Translations under genes and position numbers: made by a program | In this document: piece after piece, positions 21,860 through 32,479 of the stretch | Layout: each line of letters starts with the position of its first letter | Numbering within the stretch: the first letter of the stretch is position 1 | Notes under the pieces: model-generated | Database searches by the model: none | Told to the model about the DNA's origin: nothing | The model's input: the letters and a program-made list of their open reading frames with translations, nothing else | Origin: Acanthochlamys bracteata | Taxonomy: Eukaryota; Streptophyta; Magnoliopsida; Pandanales; Velloziaceae | Assembly: GCA_019914995.1 (NCBI GenBank) | Contig: CM034138.1 | Span: forward strand, 6,888,535-6,952,534 | Direction of reading: 5' to 3' | DNA: 64,000 nt

Positions 21860-22057
21860 CTTCCCCGGCTGCTTCGATCGATCTCCAGCTGTAAACCCGG
21901 GTCCATCTGTAGACCGGCTAGCTTTTTTCGACCCATGGCCGTTTCCGCTACTACCTTTCTCTCTACTCCCAGACCTCTTATGATGTTCCCCATCACATCT
22001 CTCTCTGCTCGGAGTTCGCTGGCGAGGCGAAGGCCTAGATACGGCAATGGGTTTGGG

Positions 22058-22314
22058 GTGTTTGGCAGTGCTTATGAAATGGAGCTTTTCTAAAATGAAA
22101 GGTATTTTTGTCTTTTTTGAAAAACGAGCTATATTTTTTTTACTTCCAAAAAAATAATAAAAATATGCAATAAAAAGATCTCACTCCGTAGAATTTTTTT
22201 ACACTTTCTAAATTTTTAAATAAATTTTTTACATCCTTTAAAAATATGTATTGAAAAACGTGAAATAAAGAAAAGTTGAGAAAAGCTAATAAGCTGCTTT
22301 TCAAACGCAGCCCT
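22058..22314 (-). mobile_element. MITE abutting the 5' end of the unknown gene
   Basis: The left end GGGGTGTTTGGCAGTGCTTA and the inverse of the right end (GGCTGCGTTTGAAAAGCAGC) form an imperfect inverted pair; both continue into AGCTTTTCT. On the minus strand the interior reads AGAAAGTGTAAAAAAATTCT then ACG and GAGATCTTTTTATT, matching the copy at 364. Target duplication is not clear. Confidence 0.6.
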
Positions 22315-22319
22315 AAACA

Positions 22320-23270
22320 GCCTTGCTACAAATGTTAAACCAAAAAACACAAAAACATATAAAAAAAATATTTCAATCTTTACATAAAAATTACTCTTAC
22401 TTATTTTTTAATTACCAAACAAAATTAACTATGTACTTTTTATTAATCTTATTGATATATCCAAACAAGATAAAATTAAATTATTATTTTATTCTCACTT
22501 TTTTCGGATAATCTTATTCTTATGTACTCTTATTTATTACTTTTATATCCAAGCAGACTCTAAAAAAAAGGTATGTAATTTATAGAAATAAATTAGAATT
22601 GAGTTAAATAAAAGTAAATTTAAAATAAACTTAATGAGTATGGAAAGTTAAAATATTAAACATAACTTTAAATTTAAAATCTAGTGAAAAAATAAGATTA
22701 GAAGAATCTAAAACAAAACCTTAAAAGCTTTATTTCAACTTACGCCCATATCAACAATAAGAATAAATGAAAACTCTCTTACAATTCCTCATTTTTAAAA
22801 TAAACGCAAAACATTTTTAATCTTCACTTTTAATTACAAATAAATACGACAACTAATTCTCTTTCAGTAATGTTTTTAATAAGCAACTCACCGACTTTGG
22901 GAGCCCGTTCGAAATTACTTTGTTCACTTATACGTTTTACAATAAAATTTTAAAATATTCTATAAAATTTACTTAAATATTTTAAAAATATAAAGATATT
23001 CTACATAATAAAATTTATTATTACTTATAATATTATTTTTTGAAAAAAAATTAATTCAAAATAAATAAAACTATTTTTCGTTTTATAAAAATTTTATTTC
23101 AAAAGCAATTTCAAATATTCCATTACACACCAAAAAAAAAAAAAAAACCTTTGCCATCACCAGATTGCCATGAAGTACAAAAGATCACAATGTAGCAAGA
23201 AGCATGTTAGCACAAGGATCAACCAACCCTTTTCTCGCTTCACAAGTTTAGTACAAGTATCTGCTTACAT
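22320..23270. other. AT-rich spacer with a MITE-like block
   Basis: No gene seen. About 22900-23130 resembles the AT-rich MITE family: it begins GAGCCCGTTCGAAATTAC and ends TTTCAAAAGCAATTTCAAAT. Confidence 0.35.
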
Positions 23271-23274
23271 ATGG

Positions 23275-25521
23275 CTAGCGAAAGCTTGATGTCTTCAGAA
23301 CTTCAACTGCAGGAACGTTCAAATCAAAGTGCAACCTGCTTGTATGACTTCTACTGCTTCCTCCAGGATCGAGCCACTGTGCAGTAAGAGGCGGTTGCAG
23401 AGAAGGCGAGTTGAAGTCCTGTATCATTTCAGCTAGCATGCATTGCAGCTCTTCGAGAGTGTACTGCCTCTCCTGCGTTTAGTAGCAGAAAAGAGTCCAT
23501 TAGAAGCGAACATTGAAGTCTTCACACTAGGATCTTAAACTTTAAAAATCATGCCTTCTCATTTGCTAGTGGCCTTATGAGTACTTTGGATTTATTTACC
23601 TGCACTCATATTTACTTTTTTTCAAACTCACTTTTAAATTATAGTAAATACAAAATTTAAATAAAAAATATCCCGCTAATATTTTCAAATTTCAAATTGG
23701 GTAAATAATTGGCCTGGAGAGGATAGTAGTTGACCTAAATTCGAATACCGGCAGAATGTTGAGTTCGTCTGGCGTTGGGGGAGAGAAAGAGTTGTGCCAA
23801 ATTTTAAAACTGAAAGTATCACTTTCAAACTCAATTTTAATATAAAATAAATACAAAAAATTACTTTTTATGAAACTCATTTCAGCTCTAAACACACTTT
23901 TTATAAACTCACTTTTAAAAAGTGAGTTTCAAACCAAAGTAACCACACCCTTAATTACGATTTTCTTGTTCAAGCATGAACTCACTCTAAACAAAAGAAC
24001 CTGCATCTAGGTCAGTAATACTATATCTGTCCTACTCCATGTCCACTAGGTTGACAAAATAGTCCATTACAAAAAACAGATCATATCGATCAAAGCAATA
24101 CAAAGCAGAGCACTATGTAAGAAGCAAAAAGTTACAGCTGCTAGCTTAATTCATGATACTGAAGAGTCTTGCTTGTTTAATAATTTTTTTATGGAATCAT
24201 CAATGACTTCGACAAGGTCTTAGGGCCACGAGAATCTTGTCCGAATCAACAAAGAACAAAGATGGGTTACAAGAATGTTCAATTATTTAACTTTGTTTCC
24301 CTAGAAGAACATATTAAAAAACTGAAATAACAATCAATCACTAATTGAGAAGTTATTAGAATATGTAGTGGAAAGAATGGCCTACCTCATTCCTGGTATT
24401 GCTCATTAGAACAACCATTTCTTGCACGAAATCAGAGAAACCCTTTACACACAAAAAAGAAGTCTCAAATTCCCACTGAATTTTGAACGGATGAACGAAG
24501 GAAACAACAGTTGTGATGCATCCAAGATTAGTACTTTAATTTATCGAATTAACAAAGTAAATACCTCGACCTCTTCATCATCTTCTTCAAATGGATCATA
24601 CAGTCCTGCATCATACAACCTTCTCTTGCTGTCATCCGACAACACTGAAATGCATAGAGCAACAGAACCCTTTCTGATTTTAGTAATCTTCGATTTGGTA
24701 AGGGCATGTTTCAAATGCCCGGAACTCTAGTTTCTTCCGCTAGAATTAGAGTTTCAAACAGTGCAAGTGTTTTAGTGCTACAAAGAACTCAAAACTTCCA
24801 TTCCGTGTAGATCTCTGCTTCTACGAACTACTAAACTTCACTTCCAACCCACTTTCAAAAATACGAAAAATGAACTCCACTTTCAACTCACTTCCTAAAA
24901 TAAATGAAAACACAAAATTTGAACTCCACTTTTAACCCATTTCAAAAACAATTGAAACACAAAAATTGAACCTACTTCCCATTTTTCACTTTCGTGAAAC
25001 TCACTTAGTGTTTTTGAAACACGCGCTAAATGAATAATTGCTTTCAATAGTATAGCATATAATTTATTTGCATACCTTGGTAAGCTTCTTGGATCTGTTG
25101 GAACCTGCGCTTCGCTTCTTCCACTACCCATGGCCGCCTCGCTTTGCTCCACCGATCCGGATGCCATTTCTGCGGTACACAAAAACTCTATTTATAACAT
25201 TGGAATTAAACAACAACAAAAAACAGCTAAACAATTTATACAAATACACAGTTGGATTATATATAAAAACAAATAATATAACAAATTAACTCCATCCATC
25301 GATCTAAGGCTTTATAAATTCACAAACAAAAGTTTTATTATATCATTACAATTATTAAACAACAAGAACAAAAAATTGATTGATATAAATAGATATGGAA
25401 AATTGGAAATTCTGACCAGGGCGAGCTTCCGGTAAGCTCTCCTGATCTGTTCCTGCGACGCATCCGGCGATACGCCGAGCACGGCGTAGTAGGACACCGA
25501 TCCTTGATCAGTAGCACCCAT
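23275..25521 (-). CDS. J-domain (DnaJ/HSP40) co-chaperone, five exons
   Basis: Exons on the minus strand are 25521-25417, 25169-25076, 24644-24565, 24442-24386 and 23472-23275. All have GT/AG borders and matching phases, giving 177 aa. The J domain fills residues about 10-80: YYAVLGVSPDASQEQIRRAY, KLAL, the essential HPD at 38-40 inside KWHPDRW, RRFQQIQEAYQVLSDDSKRR and LYDAGLYDP. An acidic run (EEDDEEVE) and a C-terminal region with FSDFVQEMVVLMSNT follow. J proteins stimulate Hsp70 ATPase. This small type C form, without a Gly/Phe region, zinc fingers or a signal peptide, resembles cytosolic/nuclear plant J proteins of the At1g56300 type. Introns 3 and 4 are long, and introns 2 and 4 each hold a Tourist-like MITE. 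Confidence 0.85.
23578..23950. mobile_element. Tourist-like MITE in intron 4 of the J-domain gene
   Basis: Flanked by TTA at 23575-23577 and 23951-23953. The right end read backwards is GGGTGTGGTTACTTTGG and the left end reads TGAGTACTTTGGATT, sharing TACTTTGG. The TTA target duplication fits the PIF/Harbinger superfamily. Confidence 0.5.
24702..25026. mobile_element. Tourist-like MITE in intron 2 of the J-domain gene
   Basis: TAA target duplications at 24699-24701 and 25027-25029. Terminal repeats GGGCATGTTTCAAA and (inverse of the right end) GCGCGTGTTTCAAA match at 12 of 14 positions. Length 325 bp, no coding capacity. The TSD and TIR identify it as PIF/Harbinger-derived. Confidence 0.75.
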
Positions 25522-25625
25522 CTCATTAACAAAGAACCAAAATCTCGTCTATTCTTCTTCTTCTGCGTATCAGAACTCTACAGAATTTTTCCTCTGCTGA
25601 AATCGATCGATCAATGAGCAGGAGC

Positions 25626-25634
25626 ATTATATAA
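25626..25634 (-). promoter_or_regulatory. TATA box of the J-domain gene
   Basis: Minus-strand TTATATAAT about 105 bp upstream of the ATG at 25521. A suitable place for a TATA box with a 60-80 nt leader. Confidence 0.45.
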
Positions 25635-25659
25635 CAGATATTTGTGAAGGAAAAGGAGA

Positions 25660-26480
25660 AAATATCTTGGTATGATTTGCTTTGGCCGTTGCTTGTTTTT
25701 TTTTTGGTTTGTGTCGTTGCGAAAGTTCCTGAAGGGAGATGGAGATATTTTTTGCCCGAACAGAAAAGGAGTTGATAATCATGATGATGAGATTCTTCAA
25801 TTACGAAATGAATTAAAAATTAATTGAATTGCACTCAGAATTAAAAATTAATTGAATTGCACTCAGAATTAAAAATTAGTTGAAAAATTCCAACAGTCTG
25901 ATTTGAGTCTAGATATGTTTGAGCGAAGGCACTGGAAGCAGAGGAAAGAGCTTAAGTGCGTATTTTAAATTTTCGTACTTAAATTTTAATATAATTAAAA
26001 AATAGAAAATAAAATTTTAAAAAAGTATATTAAAAATAATTTAATTTTTATATTCTAATTATTTTTAAGTGAATTAAAAATTAAAAAATAAAACTGTATT
26101 TAAAAATGTGTAAATAAAAAAATTAGAGTTAAAATTTTGTGTAAAAACTTAAAATTTTTAATTTTTTATGTAAATAAAATATATAAATTCTTAAAACTTC
26201 AATTTTGATGGAAATATTGAAACACGTATTAAGAAAAAAAAAAAAAAAAGAAAATCTGCGAGCTAGCTAAATTGGTCACGGCAAGAAAATCTCGCAAGGT
26301 TTGTAACTAGATTTGGCAATTCGAATTTTTAAATCGGTGATCGGATTATTTAACTCTAATTCGATTATATCGATCAAAATTGTTAACTCTAATCTAATTT
26401 ATTTAATAATCAGATAAAATTTAAATCGACTATTTAATAATTAAATTATTAAAATAAAAATTATAAATATTAATTTCTAA

Positions 26481-26515
<35 letters not shown>

Positions 26516-26600
26516 AATTATAATATATTTAAAAAAAAATATTAATTTTGATAAAATTTATAAATTAAATAAATTTTAGTTAATTAAGATAAGTTAAATA
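25660..26600. other. AT-rich spacer with repeat remnants
   Basis: No gene. A 31-bp-scale direct repeat of GAATTAAAAATTAATTGAAT units lies at about 25800-25885. A possible MITE at about 25957-26228 has a CGTATTTTAAATTTT left end and an inverse right end ACGTGTTTCAATATTT. (AT)n tracts lie near 26490 and 26600. Confidence 0.35.
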
Positions 26601-26622
26601 TATATATATATATATATATATA

Positions 26623-28498
26623 GGGATGGGATGTAGGCACATCCCATCTCTTTGTGCACAGGTTTTTCTGTAGGTACATGCTAAGATTCAACGGCTCTGA
26701 TCATTTCATGTTAAGAATCAACGGTGCAGATGAAGGTGAGGAGAACATAACCTACGCGCACCGGCTCGAGGGTTTCATTTGTGCACCACGTTTATTTCCT
26801 AACTGCTCTCCGCAGCGGCGCGACTTGTGCTCCCGACCAAAATCCAGTTATCTGACCGGCTCGGGTTCGCGATTCCAGCCGGAATCGCGTTCCTTGTCGC
26901 TCGATTTTACCATTCTGATCTCTATTCGGCTTTTGATGAAGGGTTCGGCTCCATTTCGTCTCCGATTTAGTTCCGTCTCCGGCTTCGAAATGAGCAAAAT
27001 TGAGTTCTTCGCGCTTGGTTACGGCTCGATTTCGTCTCTCGGTGTTCAGTTCGGCTTTCGATCGAGATTTGGGCTCGGTTTCGTCGCCGTCTTGGACTCC
27101 GGCGGACATTGGCTCCGGCTTCGAAACGAGCAAATCGAGTTCTCCTTGCTCGGTTGCGGCTCGATGTCGAATTCCGGTGACCATGTCGGTTTGTGATCGA
27201 GATCTGGGCTCGAATCAGTCTCCAGCTTCGTCTCTGGCTCCAGTGACACATGTTTTACTGTTAGCACATGACTTGGGTCAACGGCTATGATTCTCGTAGC
27301 ATTATCGCTTCAACGCTGCAGATGCGGCCGCAGAAACGAGTAAAATCGAGTTCACCGCTCGGTTACGGCTCGATTTCGGCTTCCGGCATCCATTTCGGCT
27401 TGGTTTTGTCTCCGGCTTCGGCCAACTTCGACTTTTTATTTTTTTATTTTTTATTTTAATTTTTGATGATTTGTTTTGATTTTACCGATATATTTATTTT
27501 TTTTATTGATTTGATTTATACGGTGTATTAGATTTGATTTATACGGTGTATTGGATTTGATTTTACGGTGTATTAGATTTGCTTTATACGGTGTATTGGA
27601 TTTGTTTTATACGGTGTATTGGATTTGATTTATACGGTGTATTGGATTTGATTTATAGTGCAGTGGGTAGTTGGCTCGAAAATTATATGTTGAATGAATG
27701 AATGCATGGTTGCCAAGATTGGAACGGAATATTGGTGTCCTATATCACAGCAGTTGAAAGATTTCAATACTGAGGCAATGATGGAGTTGCTTATATTTTT
27801 TTTACTCCTCACTCCGTACTACCTATTTGGAGCACACAGCAAGGCAGTTAGGATGGCCATGCATGGCAACCACTGCAGCTGTGCCTCTATAACAGGAAGT
27901 GCAGAGAGGAGACAACCATGGATTGTTCTCAGTCCTGGACAAAAGTTGGTATCTTTGTTTCTCAGTGCCTGAAGTAAAAGCACGACTCTGAGCCTCAATC
28001 CTCCTTCCTCTTCATTGTTGCTTTGCTGTTGATGAATGAATGCAGGAAATCCATATCATGTGATCGTCTCTACTGTGAAATGCTGGAAATGTAATTGTAA
28101 TTCTTCCTCTGTTGTAATCATCTCTTCTACTGAAAATTTAATTCTCTTATCAGAATTCTTTTGTAAATAGTTTGTAATTTCTCCTGTATTCTCTTATAAG
28201 ATTTCTTATGTAATTCGATTCAACGTTTTGAAATAAAACTTTTATTAATTGCAGAAATAATATACATTATTATCACCAAATTAAATTTAAAAAAATCAAA
28301 AAAAACAAAGTCAAACAAACGCCATTGTTATTAAAATTAATTGAAATATATTTAAAAAATTCAAACAAAATCAAACGAACATCGTATGCAGCATGCATGC
28401 TTTTAATTACAACGCCAGACGTAATTCTATTATCCATTCATCCTATTATACAACCCACAAAATAAATGATACTTACGCCATAAGTAAATGTTAATATC
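26623..28498 (+). repeat. left long terminal inverted repeat
   Basis: In order from the outer edge, the arm has an outer palindrome (GGGATGT...ACATCCC), a GC-rich block (about 26760-27440) with recurring AAAATCGAGTTC...GGTTACGGCTCGATTTCG motifs near 26992, 27127 and 27336, the 22-bp repeats (27505-27660), and a 92-codon ORF at 27694-27972. The inner end CGCCATAAGTAAATGTTAAT stops at 28498. Overlapping long ORFs on both strands of the GC-rich block look like by-products of its composition. Confidence 0.85.
27505..27660 (+). repeat. 22-bp tandem repeat in left arm
   Basis: Six copies of TTTATACGGTGTATTGGATT with variants (TTAGATT, TTTTACGG, GCTTTATACGG). The same six-copy array is mirrored in the right arm at about 30603-30755. 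Confidence 0.85.
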
Positions 28499-28499
28499 C

Positions 28500-29360
28500 T
28501 ATATAACGATGAAAAGGATAGTGATGGCTTCACGATGTACATATATAAGTCTCGGTTGCTCGATGACAATCGTTCGTGGAAGGTTAAACTCAACCATGCC
28601 ACAAAGGAAGGTTATTGTAAATGTAAATTGTTTGAGTTTGTAGGGATTCCTTGTGGACATCTTTTAAAAGTTTTTCAGTTCCATGATATGGAAATACCTG
28701 ATAACTTCATTCTTAAGAGGTGGATGAAACGGGCTAATAAATATAGAGCTGAGTATGATGGTGAAGCAGTACGAGGGCATGCAAATTCTGACCTACTGAG
28801 AACTACCCAACTTCTGAAAATTTCTAGCCAGTTGCCCTATGATGCAAGTGAAGCAGACGAGACTTTCCAATTGATGTTGCAAACATTACAGAAATTGTCA
28901 TTGCAAATCAATGAAGTAAAGAAGACTACCGATAGCTCAAAAGTCAGTTCATACCCTGCCAATGAGAGCTCTCAAGGGAAGGAAAAAAGAAACAAAAGCT
29001 TCTGTTGCTAGTAGTAGAATAAAATGTGGTTTCGAAAAATCTGTTGCAAGAGCCAAAGCTAAGATATATAGGAGATGTGCTTGTTGTAATAAGATTGGTG
29101 TTAAACACGACAAACGAAATTGTTCTGAAAATTCAAATCGAAAGAAGAAGATAAGTAAGTATAATTGCTACGTAATTTTTTTTTCCTAATTTACTATAAT
29201 TTTTTGATTAAAATTAGTATTAACTTTTGTTAAAATTTTTTACTTGTCAGTCATCGATGAAGATGCCGACGAAGATAAACACAGTGATGAAAATGAAAGT
29301 ATATATCACGACAGTGATGATGAATTATCAATAGGTGATGATTTTGAGATTGATTTATGA
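28500..29360 (+). pseudogene. C-terminal fragment of FAR1/FRS-type MULE transposase
   Basis: The frame is open from about 28474 without a proper start; it runs in from the inner end of the left arm. It contains a SWIM zinc finger (YCKCKLFEFVGIPCGHLLKV: C-x-C-x9-C-x-H) and then the FRS-like FILKRWMKRANKYRAEYDGE segment. A one-base slip in the A-run near 28983 shifts the frame, which continues SRIKCGFEKSVARAKAKIYR and a zinc-knuckle-like CACCNKIGVKHDKRNC. An intron (donor at 29155, acceptor TTGTCAG ending 29250) leads to an acidic last exon ending in FEIDL, stop at 29358-29360. The N-terminal DNA-binding part and the DDE core are absent. It could be the relic of the element's own transposase or a captured host FRS gene. 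Confidence 0.8.
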
Positions 29361-29761
29361 AGCTAAATGATTGTAGTGTAATGTAAATTCTTTATAGCTA
29401 TCTAAGTGTAAATTATAGTTTTGTTCAACTATAAAAATTGTATGGGTTTTGTTCTAACGTATAAATTTACTTTTCATTTTTGTATTTTTTTCTTGATTAT
29501 AACACATTTTCTTATTGCTTATTGCTTATACCATTACTTGTATTTAAATTAAGATTAAAAGAAAAATAGAGAAACAAGAAGAACGAAAAAATAAAGAAGA
29601 GAAATAGAAGGAGTGAAACAGAATGCTTGAGGAAAACAGAGCAGAGTGAAACAGAGCTTCGAACAGAGTAGGTATCCACTGTGCTTTGACTTTCATTTAA
29701 TAACTTATCATTAAATGAGTTATGATTAAAACTTAACTAATATTTAGTTTATGATTAAATA

Positions 29762-31641
29762 GATATTAACATTTACTTATGGCGTAAGTATCATTTATTT
29801 TGTGGGTTGTATAATAGGATGAATGGATAATAGAATTACGTCTGGCGTTGTAATTAAAAGCATGCATGCTGCATGCGACGTTCGTTTGATTTTGTTTGAA
29901 TTTTTTTAATATATTTCAATTAATTTTAATAACAATGGCGTTTGTTTGACTTTATTTTTTTTTGATTTTTTTTAAATTTAATTTGGTGATAATAACGTAT
30001 ATTATTTCTGCAATTGATAAAAGTTTCATTTCAAAACGTTGAATCGAATTACATAAGAAATCTTATAAGAGAATATAGGAGGAATTACAAGCTATTTACA
30101 AGAGAATTCTAATAAGAGAATTAAATTTTCAGTAGAAGAGATGATTACAACAGAGGAAGAATTACAATTACATTTCCAGCATTTCACAGTAGAGACGATC
30201 ACATGATATGGATTTCCTGCATTCATTCATCAACAGCAAAGCAACAATGAAGAGGAAGGAGGATTGAGGCTCAGAGTCGTGCTTTTACTTCAGGCACTGA
30301 GAAACAAAGATACCAACTTTTGTCCAGGACTGAAAACAATCCATGGTTGTCTCCTCTCTGCACTTCCTATTATAGAGGCACAGCTGCAGTGGTTGCCATG
30401 CATGGCCATCCTAACTGCCTTGCTGTGTGCTCCAAATAGGTAGTGCGGAGTGAGGAGTAAAAAAAATATAAGCAACTCTATCATTGCCTCAGTATAGAAA
30501 TCTTTCAACTGCTGTGATACAGGACATCAATATTCCGTTCCAATCTTGGCAACCATGCATTCATTCATTCAACATATAATTTTCGAGCCAACTACCCACT
30601 GCACTATAAATCAAATCCAATACACCGTATAAATCAAATCCAATACACCGTATAAATCAAATCCAATACACCGTATAAAGCAAATCTAATACACCGTAAA
30701 ATCAAATTCAATACACCGTATAAATCAAATCCAATACACCGTATAAATCAAATCAATAAAAAAAATAAATATATTGGTAAAATCAAAACAAATCATCAAA
30801 AATTAAAATAAAAAATAAAAAAATAAAAAGTCGAAGTTGGCCGAAGCCGGAGTCGAAGCCGGAGACAAAACCAAGCCGAAATGGACGCCGCAAACCGAAA
30901 TCGAGCCGTAACCGAGCGGTGAACTCGATTTTGCTCGTTTCTGCGGCCGCATCTGCAGCGTTGAAGCGATAATGCTACGAGAATCACAGCCGTTGACCCA
31001 AGTCATGTGCTAACAGTAAAACATGTGTCACTGGAGCCAGAGACGAAGCCGGAGACCGATTCGAGCCCAAATCTCGATCACAAACCGACATGGTCACCGG
31101 GATTCGACATCGAGCCGTAACCGAGCGAGGAGAACTCGATTTGCTCGTTTCGAAGCCGGAGTCAATGTCGGCCGGAGTCCAAGACGGCGACGAAACCGAG
31201 CCCAAATCTCGATCAAAGCCGAATCGAACCAGAGACAAAATCGAGCCGAATCGAAGCGCGAGAACTCAATTTTGCTCATTTGGCCGGAGACGGAACTAAA
31301 TCGGAGACGAAATCGAGCCGAACCCTTCATCAAAAGCCGAATAGAGATCGGAATGGTAAAATCGAGCGACAAGGAACGTGATTCCGGCTGGAATCGCGAA
31401 CCCGAGCCGGTCGGACAACTGGATTTTGGTCGGGAGCACAAGTCGCGCCGCTGCGGAGAGCAGTTAGGAAATGAATGCGGTGCACAAATGAAACCCTCGA
31501 GCCGGTGCGCGTAGGTTATGTTCTCCTCACCTTCATCTGCACCGTTGATTCTTAACATGAAATGATCAGAGCCGTTGAATCTTAGCATGTGCCTACAGGA
31601 AAATCTGTGCACAAAGAGATGGGATGTGCCTACATCCCATC

Positions 31642-31643
<2 letters not shown>
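29762..31643 (-). repeat. right long terminal inverted repeat
   Basis: Inverse complement of the left arm with scattered substitutions and small indels. The mirrored ORF is at 30290-30508 and the mirrored 22-bp array at about 30603-30755. The outer GC-rich block carries a frame of about 180 codons, as in the left arm. High similarity between arms points to recent formation or ongoing conversion. Confidence 0.85.
30603..30755 (-). repeat. 22-bp tandem repeat in right arm
   Basis: Six copies of AATCCAATACACCGTATAAA and variants, the mirror image of the left-arm array. Confidence 0.85.

Positions 31644-31676
<33 letters not shown>
31644..31676. repeat. (TA)n flanking the Mutator-like element
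   Basis: A (AT)n run directly adjoins the right end of the element; a matching run at about 26599-26622 adjoins the left end. The element inserted into, or duplicated, a TA microsatellite. Confidence 0.8.
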
Positions 31677-31677
<1 letters not shown>

Positions 31678-31679
31678 AT

Positions 31680-32240
31680 ATTAAATTCAAATTTTTTGTT
31701 ATTAATTTCTAATTATTAAATAATATATATTATATAAATAGTTATACGGGTTAAACGGATCAATTTTGAATCAACTCGAATCCGATTCGAATCTATTTAA
31801 GTTTTTAGATAATGTTCGAATCGATCCAAATCAGATTAAGATTTTATCTGAACTCAACTTTTTTGAATTGGTTACGGATCTAGTTTTCGAATCGGGTAAA
31901 AAATTGCGACACTTAGCTAAAACTAAATGTAACCTTATCTTTGTGAAACTGGACGTGCTATTAAGACCTATCTCGTTACCAAATTTTGAGATAGCGCCAA
32001 AATAATATATAACTGACTGTTTAAAGAAACTGCACAATTATATTTTCAATTATACTAAATTTATTTTCTCTTATTAAATTTTAAATTCAAACATATTTTT
32101 TATATTTTAATTTATTTCGAACTCACTAAATTTATCTATATTTATTTTCTAATTAATTTAACTTATTTTTTACTTATTATGATACACTCTAATTGTGAAT
32201 TTGGCAAATAGTTTATCAAATTTATGTCATCGTAGCTTTC
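31680..32240. other. gene-free AT-rich spacer
   Basis: The open frames at 31766-32005 on both strands have no recognisable domain. GGATC/TTCGAATC-rich text resembles decayed repeats. No gene called. Confidence 0.35.
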
Positions 32241-32245
32241 ACTAA

Positions 32246-32466
32246 GACCGTGTTCATCTATCACTCGAACTTAGTTTTTTTAAACTTATTTTAATATAAA
32301 ATAAATAAATAATTTAAAATAAAATTTTTTTATTAAAATTTAATTTTAGAATTTATTATGAATACAAAGTTAATATAAAAATTTATTTTTATTAAATATT
32401 TTTAATTTGTAATTTAATTTTGAATTTATTTAAAAAAAATAAATTTACCTTAAGAAAAACACGCTC
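32246..32466. mobile_element. Tourist-like MITE
   Basis: TAA at 32243-32245 and 32467-32469. Ends GACCGTGTTCATC and (inverse) GAGCGTGTTTTTC. 221 bp, AT-rich, non-coding. Confidence 0.6.
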
Positions 32467-32479
32467 TAAATCTGTTTGT

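Larger units (their letters stand above)
26623..31643. mobile_element. Mutator-like element with giant terminal inverted repeats
   Basis: Two long inverse-complement arms (26623-28498 and 29762-31643, about 1.88 kb each) bracket about 1.26 kb of unique DNA. The outer end reads GGGATGGGATGTAGGCAC and its exact inverse, GTGCCTACATCCCATCCC, closes the element. Both ends sit in (TA)n, so a 9-bp target duplication cannot be told from the microsatellite. The unique centre encodes the C-terminal half of a FAR1/FRS (MULE-type) transposase, which is why I class the element as Mutator-like. The catalytic part is missing, so this copy is non-autonomous. Each arm carries a GC-rich segment, a 22-bp tandem repeat and a short ORF. 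Transcription through the element would make a hairpin RNA with a very long stem. Confidence 0.85.

Noticed and set aside
26654..27196. 180-codon ORF in the left arm (183-codon frame in the right arm)
   Set aside because: Present in a GC-rich repetitive block that is open in several frames on both strands; no domain is visible, so it is treated as composition-driven, not a gene.
27694..27972. 92-codon ORF repeated in both arms
   Set aside because: No recognisable domain and no support for translation. It could be a captured gene fragment, but I could not name a source.
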